A stretch of DNA of 64,000 bases from Demequina sp. NBRC 110057 (GTDB lineage: Bacteria; Actinomycetota; Actinomycetes; Actinomycetales; Demequinaceae): the NCBI RefSeq assembly GCF_002090175.1, contig NZ_BBRN01000004.1, positions 372,001 through 436,000 on the forward strand, read 5' to 3'. The translations under genes and the position numbers were made by a program. The notes under the pieces are model-generated. The model had not been told where the DNA came from. It did not search any database and saw only the letters and a program-made list of their open reading frames with translations. Positions 7,885-15,750 of this stretch are shown piece after piece. The number at the start of each line of letters is the position of its first letter. Position 1 is the stretch's first letter.

Positions 7885-9600
7885 CTACTTAGCCTCGTCC
7901 TCGACCTTGTTCCACTCGCCGGTGAGGCGCTCGTCGGCGTCCTTCGCATCGGCGGCCTGGATGTCGGCCTCGGCGTTGCCGTGACCGTGGTGGTGCTGAG
8001 CCTCGTCGTACTCCGCCTTGGTGACGGGCGAGATGCGCTCCTCGTAGTAGAAGCGCGACAGGGCCTGCTTGAAGCGGTCCCAGCGGTAGCCCTTGCGGCG
8101 CACACCGTTCTCGTTGTACTCCGGCGCCACCTCGAGCGGGGCGATGTCGTCGTGCGAGACGCGCAGCCACACCTCCTGCTCGTCCAGCGGGCTGTGAACC
8201 TCGATGTACTCGCCGTTCTCGTGGCGGACGATGGTGCCCGTCTCGTGTCCGTGGAGCACCAGCTCGCGGTCCTTGCGCTGAAGGCCCATGCAGATGCGCT
8301 TGGTGACCCAGAACATGATCGGGGGCAGGATGAAGATCGCCCACTGGAAGAAGATCGTGAGGTCGTTGAGCGACAGGTGGAACAGCGTCGCGACGATGTC
8401 GTTCGATCCCTCGAGCACCAGGATCACATAGAAGGTGATGGTGGCGACGCCGATGCCCGTACGGACCGGGACGTTGCGAGGACGGTCGAGGACGTGCTTC
8501 TCGCCGCGGTCGCCGGTGGCCCACTTCTCGATCCACGGGTACATCGCGATGAATCCGAAGAACAGTCCGGGCATGATCAGCGCGGGCAGGAGGATGTTCA
8601 TCGACAGGGTGTAGCCGAAGATCTCCCACTCCATCGGGATGCCGAACAGCCAGCCGGGCATGAGGCGCAGGGCGCCGTCGACGAACAGGATGTACCAGTC
8701 GGGCTGGGTTCCCGCGGAGACGGGGGACGGGTCGTAGGGGCCGTAGTTCCACACCGGGTTGATGGTGAAGACCGCAGCCACCAGGGCGATGATGCCGAAG
8801 ACGACGAAGAAGAAGCCGCCGGCCTTCGCGGTGTAGACGGGGAACAGGGGCAGGCCGACCACGTTGCGGTCGGTCTTGCCGCCGCCCGGGTACTGGGTGT
8901 GCTTGTGCAGGAACACCAGGAACAGGTGCACAGCGATCAGCGCCAGGATCAGGCCGGGAACCAGCAGGATGTGCGCGGTGAACAGGCGGGGAATGATGTC
9001 GCCACCCGGGTACTCGCCGCCGAACAGCCAGTAGGACGTGTACGAGCCGATGATCGGGATCGACTTCACGACGCCGTCGATGATGCGCAGGCCGTTGCCG
9101 GACAGCACGTCATCGGGAAGCGAGTAGCCGGTGAAGCCGGCCGCGAGGCCGAGGACCATGAGCGTGAAGCCGACGAGCCAGTTGAGCTCGCGGGGCTTAC
9201 GGAACGCGCCGGTGAAGAACACGCGGCACATGTGGGTCATGATCGCGGCGAGGAACAGCAGCGCCGACCAGTGGTGAATCTGGCGAATCAGCAGGCCGCC
9301 GGGGACCTCGAAGGAGATCTTGAGGGTCGAGGCAAAGGCCTCGGTCATCGAGACGCCGTGCATGGTCTCGAAGGCGCCCTCGTAGTGGACCTCGGTCATC
9401 GACGGCACAAAGAAGGCCGTGAGGAAGACACCCGAGAGCAGCAGGACCACGAACGAGTACAGGGCGATCTCGCCCAGCATGAACGACCAGTGGTCGGGGA
9501 AGAGCTTGCGCGCGAAGAACTTGACGAAGCCGCCGATCGAGGTGCGATCGTCGACAAAGTTCGCGGTGCCGCCTGCGGCGTTGTTCAGCTTGGTGCCCAT
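7885..9600 (-). CDS. qcrB: Cytochrome bc1 complex cytochrome b subunit
   Basis: The membrane subunit of the menaquinol:cytochrome c reductase, holding two b hemes and the quinol sites. It is 571 residues, longer than the classical form through an actinobacterial hydrophilic C-terminal tail (from about 440) that is His/Asp-rich near the end. Visible are the heme region IRQIHHWSALLFL, GYSLPDDVLSG, the second heme His in LFTAHILLVPG, and the Qo-site motif as PDWY in AGTQPDWYILF. The ATG shares one base with the qcrA TGA. It is the last gene of ctaE-qcrC-qcrA-qcrB. Confidence 0.97.
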   Translation of the reverse strand: MGTKLNNAAGGTANFVDDRTSIGGFVKFFARKLFPDHWSFMLGEIALYSFVVLLLSGVFLTAFFVPSMTEVHYEGAFETMHGVSMTEAFASTLKISFEVPGGLLIRQIHHWSALLFLAAIMTHMCRVFFTGAFRKPRELNWLVGFTLMVLGLAAGFTGYSLPDDVLSGNGLRIIDGVVKSIPIIGSYTSYWLFGGEYPGGDIIPRLFTAHILLVPGLILALIAVHLFLVFLHKHTQYPGGGKTDRNVVGLPLFPVYTAKAGGFFFVVFGIIALVAAVFTINPVWNYGPYDPSPVSAGTQPDWYILFVDGALRLMPGWLFGIPMEWEIFGYTLSMNILLPALIMPGLFFGFIAMYPWIEKWATGDRGEKHVLDRPRNVPVRTGIGVATITFYVILVLEGSNDIVATLFHLSLNDLTIFFQWAIFILPPIMFWVTKRICMGLQRKDRELVLHGHETGTIVRHENGEYIEVHSPLDEQEVWLRVSHDDIAPLEVAPEYNENGVRRKGYRWDRFKQALSRFYYEERISPVTKAEYDEAQHHHGHGNAEADIQAADAKDADERLTGEWNKVEDEAK

Positions 9601-10697
9601 CAGTGGCTCTCCTCCTCGACGGACGTGGCCTCGGTGGTCGAGTCACCCTTGAGGCGCGTCCAGTACGACGGACCCACGGGCTCGTCGAAGTCGTTCTGCG
9701 CGACGATGTAGCCATCGTCATCCACCGAGATGGGCAGCTGCGGCAGGGGGCGCTTGGCGGGGCCGAAGACGACCTTGGCGCCGTCCGAGACGTCGAAGGT
9801 CGACTGGTGGCACGGGCACAGCAGGTGGTGCGTCTGCTGCTCGTACAGGGCCACGGGGCAACCGACGTGCGTGCAGATCTTGGAGTACGCGATGACGCCG
9901 TCGAACGACCAGTCCTCGCGGCCCTCCTGGATCTTGAGGTCCTCGGGGTTGAGGCGCAGCAGCAGGACGACGGCCTTGGCCTTCTCCGCCATCTTCTCGT
10001 GGTGCTCGAGGTCGTTGAGGCCCTCGGGAATCACGTGGAAGACGGAGCCGATGGTGACGTCGGCTGCCTTGATGGGCGAGCCATCGGGGTCGCGGGTCAG
10101 GCGTACACCGGGGCCCCACATGGTGTGGCGGAACTTGGAGATGTTCCAGTCCGAGCCCATGTTGCCGATCTGCGGCACGAGCACCGACAGGGGAGCGATC
10201 GCGAGGGCGGTGATGAGCGAACCCTTAAGCAGGCTGCGGCGCTTGACGCCGGTGCCCGCCTCGTCGGGGGTGCCGAGGCCGGAGTCGGTGACGCCGTCCT
10301 TGAGGTTCTGGATGGCAGCTTCGCGGTTCTCGTCGGACGTGCGCAGCGCGTGGCGCTCCTCGACCATCTCGTGGTCGCGCATGAGGGTCTTGGCCCAGTG
10401 AATGGCGCCGAAACCGATGCCGACCATGGCGAGGAACACGCCAATGCCGATCCACAGGTTCATGCGGTGGACCGCGTCGACGTCGCTGCCATCGCCCGCG
10501 TCGAGGCCGAAGTAGGCCCAGATCGCGATGATGGTGCCCAGCGCCGACAGGCCGAACAGGGCGGCGACCTGGCGCTCGGCGCGACGGTCGGCCTTGGGCT
10601 CGACGTCCGCGCGACGGGGACGGTGGTGCGCGAGTCCGGGGTCCGTAAACCCGTTCTTCGTCACGGGCTCTTCTTCGTGGTGCTCAGGGGTGCTCAT
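9600..10697 (-). CDS. qcrA: Cytochrome bc1 complex Rieske iron-sulfur subunit
   Basis: The [2Fe-2S] Rieske subunit accepts electrons from menaquinol and passes them to the QcrC hemes. It has 365 residues. Cluster motifs CTHVGC and CPCHQSTFDV are intact. Three N-terminal membrane helices (about 58-78, 92-112 and 170-190) give the long actinobacterial form. A double-arginine RRSLLKGSL before the third helix agrees with Tat-dependent insertion. The ATG at 10697 is used: its ATGA overlaps the qcrC stop, and the longer in-frame extension runs back through qcrC and has no Rieske content. Confidence 0.97.
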   Translation of the reverse strand: MSTPEHHEEEPVTKNGFTDPGLAHHRPRRADVEPKADRRAERQVAALFGLSALGTIIAIWAYFGLDAGDGSDVDAVHRMNLWIGIGVFLAMVGIGFGAIHWAKTLMRDHEMVEERHALRTSDENREAAIQNLKDGVTDSGLGTPDEAGTGVKRRSLLKGSLITALAIAPLSVLVPQIGNMGSDWNISKFRHTMWGPGVRLTRDPDGSPIKAADVTIGSVFHVIPEGLNDLEHHEKMAEKAKAVVLLLRLNPEDLKIQEGREDWSFDGVIAYSKICTHVGCPVALYEQQTHHLLCPCHQSTFDVSDGAKVVFGPAKRPLPQLPISVDDDGYIVAQNDFDEPVGPSYWTRLKGDSTTEATSVEEESH

Positions 10698-11479
10698 GAG
10701 GAACGTGCTCCAACCCAGACGGTAGCGCCGATGATCAGGCCGAGGAGGACCAGCCAGGCCCAGAAGCCCTCGGAGACGGGGCCGATGGCGCCCAGCGACA
10801 GGCCGCCGGGGGAACCCTCCTGCTGGGCCGTGAGGTAGGCGATGACGTCGCGCTTGTTCTCGGGCGTGATGTTGGCGTCGTTGAAGACCGGCATCGACTG
10901 CGGGCCGGTCAGCATGGCCTCGTAGATGTGGGTGGGGGTGGTCTCGAGCAGCGAGGGCGCGTACTTGCCCTGCGTCAGGGCGCCGCCTCCACCGATCGAG
11001 CCGTGGCACATCGCGCAGTTGGTGCGGAACACCTCCATGCCGTTGGCGGCGTCGCCCAGCGAGGCGTCGACCTGCTCAGCGGTCGGGACGGCGGGGCCTG
11101 CACCGAGCGAGGAGACCCACGCGGCGAGCTGGTCGATCTCGTCCTGGGTGAACTGCGCCTTCTTGGCGATGGCCTGCGGACCGGAGGCCTGCATCGGCAT
11201 ACGACCGGTGCCGACCTGGAAGTCGACGGCCGCGGCACCCACGCCGACGAGCGACGGCGCGACGCCGTCCTGACCCTCGGCGTCGAGGCCGTGGCAGGAC
11301 GCGCAGTTCGCGGCGAAGAGGGCCTCGCCGGTCGCGATGTCGTCGGCCGATGCGGTCTCGGTTGCGGCCGCGGTGGAAGGCGCGGCGATGGCCGCCACGC
11401 CGGTGATCAGAGCGAGCAGCGCGAGCACCAGCAGCAGCGGTGCTGCTTTGTGGTGGCGCCTGCGAGCGATTGCGTGCAT
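10694..11479 (-). CDS. qcrC: Diheme cytochrome c subunit of bc1 complex
   Basis: A membrane-anchored cytochrome with two c-type hemes that lets actinobacterial complexes III and IV form a supercomplex without soluble cytochrome c. It has 261 residues: an N-terminal signal/anchor (about 14-35), heme site 1 CASCH, heme site 2 CAMCH, then a C-terminal membrane helix (about 238-256). Possible axial methionines lie in GRMPMQ and QSMPVF. It overlaps qcrA by four bases (ATGA) and starts ten bases after ctaE. Confidence 0.97.
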   Translation of the reverse strand: MHAIARRRHHKAAPLLLVLALLALITGVAAIAAPSTAAATETASADDIATGEALFAANCASCHGLDAEGQDGVAPSLVGVGAAAVDFQVGTGRMPMQASGPQAIAKKAQFTQDEIDQLAAWVSSLGAGPAVPTAEQVDASLGDAANGMEVFRTNCAMCHGSIGGGGALTQGKYAPSLLETTPTHIYEAMLTGPQSMPVFNDANITPENKRDVIAYLTAQQEGSPGGLSLGAIGPVSEGFWAWLVLLGLIIGATVWVGARSS

Positions 11480-11489
11480 CGGGATTCCC

Positions 11490-12119
11490 TTACTGAACCA
11501 GGTAGATCACGGCGAACAGGGCGATCCAGACGACGTCGACGAAGTGCCAGTAGTAGGACACGACGATCGCCGTGGTCGCCTCGTGCGTGCCGTACTTCTT
11601 CGCGGCGAACGAGCGCGCGAGCACGAACAGCATGGCGATGAGTCCACCGACGACGTGCAGGCCGTGGAAGCCGGTCGTGAGGTAGAACACCGACCCGTAC
11701 GGGCTCGACGAAATGGTGAGTCCCTCGGACACGAGCATCGCGTACTCGTAGACCTGGCCGGCGACAAAGACCGAGCCCATGATGAACGTCAGGACAAACC
11801 ACTCGTGCATGCCCCACGACTTCACGTTCCAGAAGGAACCGGTGCGGCGGCGCTGGTAGCGCTCGGCCGCCCACACGCCAGCCTGGGCGGTGAAGGAGGA
11901 CAGCACCAGCACGGTGGTGTTCGCGAGAGCGAAGGGGACGTTCAGGAGCTCCGTCTTATCGGCCCAGACCTCGGGCACCTGAGCACGCAGCGTGAAGTAC
12001 ATCGCGAAGAGACCCGCGAAGAACATCAGCTCCGAACTGAGCCAGACGATCGTGCCGACGGCTACCTGGTTAGGGCGCGTGGCATGGATGGGTGACGGCA
12101 TAGTCGTCGCTTGGGACAT
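11490..12119 (-). CDS. ctaE: Cytochrome c oxidase subunit III
   Basis: Subunit III of the aa3 oxidase, 209 residues with five membrane helices, as in actinobacteria. Typical segments are [20 protein letters not shown] near the N-terminus and [14 protein letters not shown], and the C-terminal [14 protein letters not shown]. The ATG at 12119 is chosen because TTTAAT (minus strand) ends seven bases upstream in the leaderless pattern; an ATG nine bases further upstream overlaps that hexamer. It is the first gene of the ctaE-qcrCAB operon and is divergent from the receiver gene at 12231. Confidence 0.95.
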   Translation of the reverse strand: MSQATTMPSPIHATRPNQVAVGTIVWLSSELMFFAGLFAMYFTLRAQVPEVWADKTELLNVPFALANTTVLVLSSFTAQAGVWAAERYQRRRTGSFWNVKSWGMHEWFVLTFIMGSVFVAGQVYEYAMLVSEGLTISSSPYGSVFYLTTGFHGLHVVGGLIAMLFVLARSFAAKKYGTHEATTAIVVSYYWHFVDVVWIALFAVIYLVQ

Positions 12120-12230
12120 AGGTCCCATTAAAGCGCAAGAAAGAGGCCGCGGGCGCCAGGTGGGGCTGCCTGTCGCGGCTCTCGAAGGGGTTAACGAACG
12201 ACCTTCTCGGAACGTGCCAGAATGGCCACC
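12120..12230. promoter_or_regulatory. Divergent promoter region, ctaE operon / receiver gene
   Basis: Two leaderless-type signals face outward: TTTAAT on the minus strand, seven bases before the ctaE ATG, and CAGAAT (12218-12223) on the plus strand, seven bases before ATG 12231. The 110-bp region also contains GTTAAC (12190-12195). No other gene is seen. Confidence 0.5.
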
Positions 12231-12659
12231 ATGAGTGACGTGGCCAAGCACGAAGAATCTGCCGCGACGCCGTCCAAGGCGCGCATCCTTGTCTACAGCG
12301 ACGACCGCAACGTGCGGGAGAAGGTGCGCTTCGCGGTCGGGTCGTCCACGCACGGCCGTCCCGTCGACTGGCACGAGACCGCGACGCACGCCGCCGTGAT
12401 CGAGGCAGTCGAGACGCAGCGCTTCGACCTGCTCATCCTCGACGGCGAGGCCGCGAAGGTGGGCGGCATGGGCATCTGCCGCCAGATCAAGAAGGAAATC
12501 TTCGACGCGCCCCCGGTCCTGCTCCTGGTGGGTCGTCCCGCCGATGCGTGGCTCGCGACCTGGTCCGAGGCGGAAGCCGCCGTGGCCCACCCGCTCGACC
12601 CCTTCGTGGTCCGTGACGCCGTCGACGCGTTCTTTGCGCCCGCCGCGCAGAACTCCTGA
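12231..12659 (+). CDS. Atypical receiver (REC) domain protein, no output domain
   Basis: A 142-residue single-domain receiver-fold protein. The acidic pair Asp24/Asp25 and the potential phosphoacceptor Asp71 (LLILDGEA) are present. The conserved switch residues are not: the lysine before the KP motif is His120 (AVAHPLDP), and the Thr/Ser position falls in LLLVGRP. No DNA-binding domain follows. It is probably phosphorylation-independent or a protein-interaction module. The ATG at 12231 is used rather than 12222, because CAGAAT overlaps the latter. Its place between the oxidase operon and trpD recurs in related actinobacteria as I recall; its function is unknown. Confidence 0.75.
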   Translation: MSDVAKHEESAATPSKARILVYSDDRNVREKVRFAVGSSTHGRPVDWHETATHAAVIEAVETQRFDLLILDGEAAKVGGMGICRQIKKEIFDAPPVLLLVGRPADAWLATWSEAEAAVAHPLDPFVVRDAVDAFFAPAAQNS

Positions 12660-12697
12660 TTCCCTCATCCCGCCCCTGACCTAACTACGGAGGCGCC

Positions 12698-13738
12698 GTG
12701 GCCGCGCTGCAGGAACTGCTGTCCCGACTCGTCGAGCATGAGGACCTGACCGCGGAGGAGACGGCCGCGGTGATGGACGACATCCTCACCGACTCGGCGT
12801 CGCCCGTGGCGATGGGGGCGTTCCTCGCGGCCCTGCGAGTCAAGCGGGAGACGCCCACGGAGGTGGCCGGCCTTGCCGCGGCGATGCTGCGGCATGCGCT
12901 GCGCTTCGAAGTGCCCGGTCGCACCGTCGACATCGTGGGCACGGGTGGCGACGGGTTCTCGACCGTCAACATCTCGACAATGTCGTCGCTCGTGATGGCG
13001 GGTGCCGGCCTGACCGTGGTCAAGCATGGCAACCGCGCCGCCACCTCGAAGTCGGGGAGTGCCGATGTGCTGGGCGAGCTCGGCGTGCGGTTGGATCTGC
13101 CGGTCGAGCGGGTGAAGGAACTCGTAGGTGAGGTCGGCATCACGTTCTGCTTCGCCCAGGTGTTCCACCCGGCCATGCGTTTCGCCATGCCCATCCGCAA
13201 GGAGCTGGGCGTGCCGACGACCTTCAACATCCTCGGGCCGCTGACGAACCCCGCGCAGCCGTCCGCGACGGCCATCGGGTCGTCGAGCCTCAGGGTGTCG
13301 CCCGTCCTCGCCGGCGTTGTCGCCGAGCAGGGTCGCGAGGCTCTCGTGTTCTACAGCGACAACGGGCTCGACGAGCTGGCGGGCACCTGCCCCGCGACGG
13401 TGTGGGAGGTGCGCGGCGGGGGAGTGACGGAGCTTCGTCTCGACCCCGTGGCCGACCTTGGCCTCACGCCCATCGGCGTCGAGGACATTCGTGGCGGCAG
13501 CGCGGCGGAGAACGCCGTGGTCGCACGCGAGCTGCTCGCCGGGGCGACCGGTCCCGTGCGCGAGACGGTGCTCCTCAACGCCGCCGCCGGCATCGTGTCC
13601 GATGCGACTCTGCCAGGCACGGCCTCCGGCACCCTTGTCGAGCGCATGCGGGTCGGCATGGACCACGCCGCGCGGGCCATCGACTCGGGGGCCGCGGCCT
13701 CCGTGCTCGAGCGGTGGGCGGCAGCGAGCCAGTCCTAG
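12698..13738 (+). CDS. trpD: Anthranilate phosphoribosyltransferase
   Basis: Transfers phosphoribosyl from PRPP to anthranilate, the second committed step of tryptophan synthesis; cytoplasmic. It has 346 residues, normal length. Signatures are the PRPP loop DIVGTGGDGFSTVNISTMSS, the KHGNRAATSKSGSAD anthranilate/phosphate site, and FNILGPLTNPAQP. The GTG start has CGGAGG upstream. No other trp gene is nearby; isolation of trpD next to ctaE is common in actinobacteria. Its tail faces the exonuclease gene with 28 bp between. Confidence 0.96.
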   Translation: MAALQELLSRLVEHEDLTAEETAAVMDDILTDSASPVAMGAFLAALRVKRETPTEVAGLAAAMLRHALRFEVPGRTVDIVGTGGDGFSTVNISTMSSLVMAGAGLTVVKHGNRAATSKSGSADVLGELGVRLDLPVERVKELVGEVGITFCFAQVFHPAMRFAMPIRKELGVPTTFNILGPLTNPAQPSATAIGSSSLRVSPVLAGVVAEQGREALVFYSDNGLDELAGTCPATVWEVRGGGVTELRLDPVADLGLTPIGVEDIRGGSAAENAVVARELLAGATGPVRETVLLNAAAGIVSDATLPGTASGTLVERMRVGMDHAARAIDSGAAASVLERWAAASQS

Positions 13739-13766
13739 CGACGCGCGGCGCTGATCCCCGGGGCGG

Positions 13767-15455
13767 CTACCGCGCCGTCGCGGCGATCTTGCCGTGATCG
13801 AGGCGGCGCGCGTCCACCCAGCGATGGTGGCGACCGGCCGAGGTGAGCGGCGAGGCCCACTCGCCGTCGACATACAGCAGTCGGGTACCGGGGCGTTCGA
13901 GCCAGCGCAGGATCATCTCCTGCTCCTCGACGAGCGGCTCCTCGATCTCGAGGGAGTCCCACGCGTCGCGGAGCGGTGCCGCCGCGTCCCAGACGCCCGA
14001 CCGGACCCTTGCAGACCCCACGAGCGTGCCGCCCGCGGTGGCGACAAGTTCCCACGCATCGTCGACGCGGCGCACCGCGACGATCTTGCAGGCACGCAGC
14101 GACGCGAGTCGGCTCGCGCGCTCGGCGGCGTCCACCACGGCACTGATGGCGTCGCGCGCATCGGCCGCGCGCTCGAACTCCTCGGCCGCGGCGTGGTGGG
14201 CGACGTCGGCGGCGAGCGCCTCGACGACGGGAGAGATGTCGAGCCTTAGCGCGTCTCGCGCCGCGTCGACAGTGGCCTCGTAGCCGCTCGCGGTCCCGAG
14301 CACGCACGGGGCGGTGCAGCGCCCGAGGTCCTGCTGGATGCAGGCGCGGGCGCCGGCGCGAGGGGCGCGCGTGAGGCGCGTGGTGCACGTGCGTACCCCG
14401 AGGGCATGCTGGAGTGCCTCGACGGCACGCCGCGCATCGGCGGCCGAGCGCATCGGCCCCAGGTCCGCGCCATCGGCCGCGGCCGACCGGCTGACGACCA
14501 GTCGCGGAAACGCCTCATCGGTCAGCCGCACCCACGGCGTGCGCTCGGGCCGCGCCGAGCGGCGGTTGTACCGGGGCCGGAACGAGTCGATCATCCGCAC
14601 CTCGAGGACGTTCGCCTCGAGTTCGGTGGGGCACACCACGGTGTCGACGCTCACCGCAAGGTCGATCATCTCGCGGATGGGTCGGCGCGTCTCCGCCTTG
14701 GTGAAGTACGACTTCACCCGCGAGCGGAGGTTCTTGGAGGTACCCACGTAGAGCCTCTCGCCCCGCGGACCCCGAAACGTGTAGACGCCGGGTTTGGCGG
14801 GGACGGTGTCGGCCATGGTGGCCTTGCGCCTGACCTTGTCGGACACCGGGTCCCTAAGCGTGGCGAGATCGGCGCGGTGAGTGATGCCGAAGGCCGCGAG
14901 GCGCTCGAGCATCCCGTGGAGAATCTCGCCGGTCGCGCGGGCATCCTCCAGCGCACGATGGTTGGGGGTGACGCGGGTGCCGAACACGCGCGCCAGCGTG
15001 CCGAGCTTGCGGTTGGGCGCCTCCTCCTTGGTGACCACGCGTCGGGCCAGCGTGAGGGTGTCGACGACCTCGGGGCCCGGCCACCGGTATCCGTGGGCAC
15101 GGCAGGCGGCCCTGAGGAAGCCCACATCGAAGCGGGCGTTGTGAGCGACGAGCACGGCGTCGCCGAGGAATTCAAGGAACGCCGGGAGCACCTGTTCGAT
15201 GCGAGGCGCCGCGACCACCATCGCGTCGGTGATGCCCGTGAGCGCGACGATCATCGGAGGGATGGGCGAGCCTGGGTCCACGAGCGTCTGGAACTCGCCG
15301 ATGACCTCGCCGCCGCGGGTCTTGACCGCGCCGATCTCGGTGATGCCACAGTCGGCAGGGGAGGCGCCGGTGGTCTCCAGGTCGACGACGACGAAGGTGG
15401 TGGCCGAGAGCGGCTCGCCGATCGCGTCGAGGCTGTCCTGGACTTCAAAGCTCAT
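13767..15455 (-). CDS. DEDD exonuclease (DnaQ-like) fused to UvrC/Cho-type GIY-YIG nuclease
   Basis: A 562-residue two-nuclease fusion. Residues about 18-185 form a DnaQ-like 3'-5' exonuclease (VVVDLETTG with Asp25/Glu27, VAHNARFDVGFLRAA, and HRALEDARATGEI). Residues about 215-300 form a GIY-YIG domain (PGVYTFRGPRGERLYVGTSK). A UvrC-like cysteine cluster follows: CTT, then CIQQDLGRC and TAPC, spaced C-x7-C-x3-C as in the UvrC Fe-S site. UvrB-contact-like helices come next. It has no helix-hairpin-helix tail. It corresponds to M. tuberculosis Rv2191 in position and build, from memory. A DNA-repair role is likely. The ATG at 15455 follows TACCGT by seven bases. Confidence 0.88.
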   Translation of the reverse strand: MSFEVQDSLDAIGEPLSATTFVVVDLETTGASPADCGITEIGAVKTRGGEVIGEFQTLVDPGSPIPPMIVALTGITDAMVVAAPRIEQVLPAFLEFLGDAVLVAHNARFDVGFLRAACRAHGYRWPGPEVVDTLTLARRVVTKEEAPNRKLGTLARVFGTRVTPNHRALEDARATGEILHGMLERLAAFGITHRADLATLRDPVSDKVRRKATMADTVPAKPGVYTFRGPRGERLYVGTSKNLRSRVKSYFTKAETRRPIREMIDLAVSVDTVVCPTELEANVLEVRMIDSFRPRYNRRSARPERTPWVRLTDEAFPRLVVSRSAAADGADLGPMRSAADARRAVEALQHALGVRTCTTRLTRAPRAGARACIQQDLGRCTAPCVLGTASGYEATVDAARDALRLDISPVVEALAADVAHHAAAEEFERAADARDAISAVVDAAERASRLASLRACKIVAVRRVDDAWELVATAGGTLVGSARVRSGVWDAAAPLRDAWDSLEIEEPLVEEQEMILRWLERPGTRLLYVDGEWASPLTSAGRHHRWVDARRLDHGKIAATAR

Positions 15456-15462
15456 GAGGGAC

Positions 15463-15534
15463 ACGGTACGTCCGGCCACCGACATCGACGTCACGGGCCT
15501 CGGAGCGTGCGATGTCAGAGGCGCGACATAGCGT
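15463..15534. promoter_or_regulatory. Divergent leaderless promoters, nuclease fusion / small Cys protein
   Basis: TACCGT (15463-15468, minus strand) ends seven bases before ATG 15455. TAGCGT (15529-15534, plus strand) ends seven bases before ATG 15542. No Shine-Dalgarno sequence is seen at either start. Confidence 0.6.
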
Positions 15535-15541
15535 CGCGAGC

Positions 15542-15745
15542 ATGAACATTGATTGCGACACCTGCGAGGTGAAGGGGAAGGCCTGCGGCGACTGCTTCGT
15601 GTCCTTCCTCACCGTGCGGACACGGACGCCGGACGCCGTGGAGATGGACGACGCCCAGCGCCGCGCGGTCGACACGATGGTCGCAGGCGGCCTGGTGCCG
15701 CCGCTGCGGCTCGTCGACGCGAGGCAGCGCCGACGAGCCGGATAG
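15542..15745 (+). CDS. Small twin-CxxC protein of unknown function
   Basis: A 67-residue protein beginning MNIDCDTCEVKGKACGDCFV, with two CxxC pairs in the first 18 residues (a probable zinc or Fe-S knuckle), then a short helical part and an Arg-rich end. I recall similar small cysteine proteins being conserved in actinobacteria, but no function is assigned. The start at 15542 is supported by TAGCGT seven bases upstream; an in-frame start at 15512 lies before that promoter. Five bases separate its stop from the convergent FadD-type gene. Confidence 0.75.
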   Translation: MNIDCDTCEVKGKACGDCFVSFLTVRTRTPDAVEMDDAQRRAVDTMVAGGLVPPLRLVDARQRRRAG

Positions 15746-15750
15746 CGGGC

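Noticed and set aside
9600-11009. Long form of qcrA starting at 11009
   Set aside because: The extra 104 residues are the qcrC gene read in another frame; ATG 10697 overlaps the qcrC stop in the usual ATGA manner.
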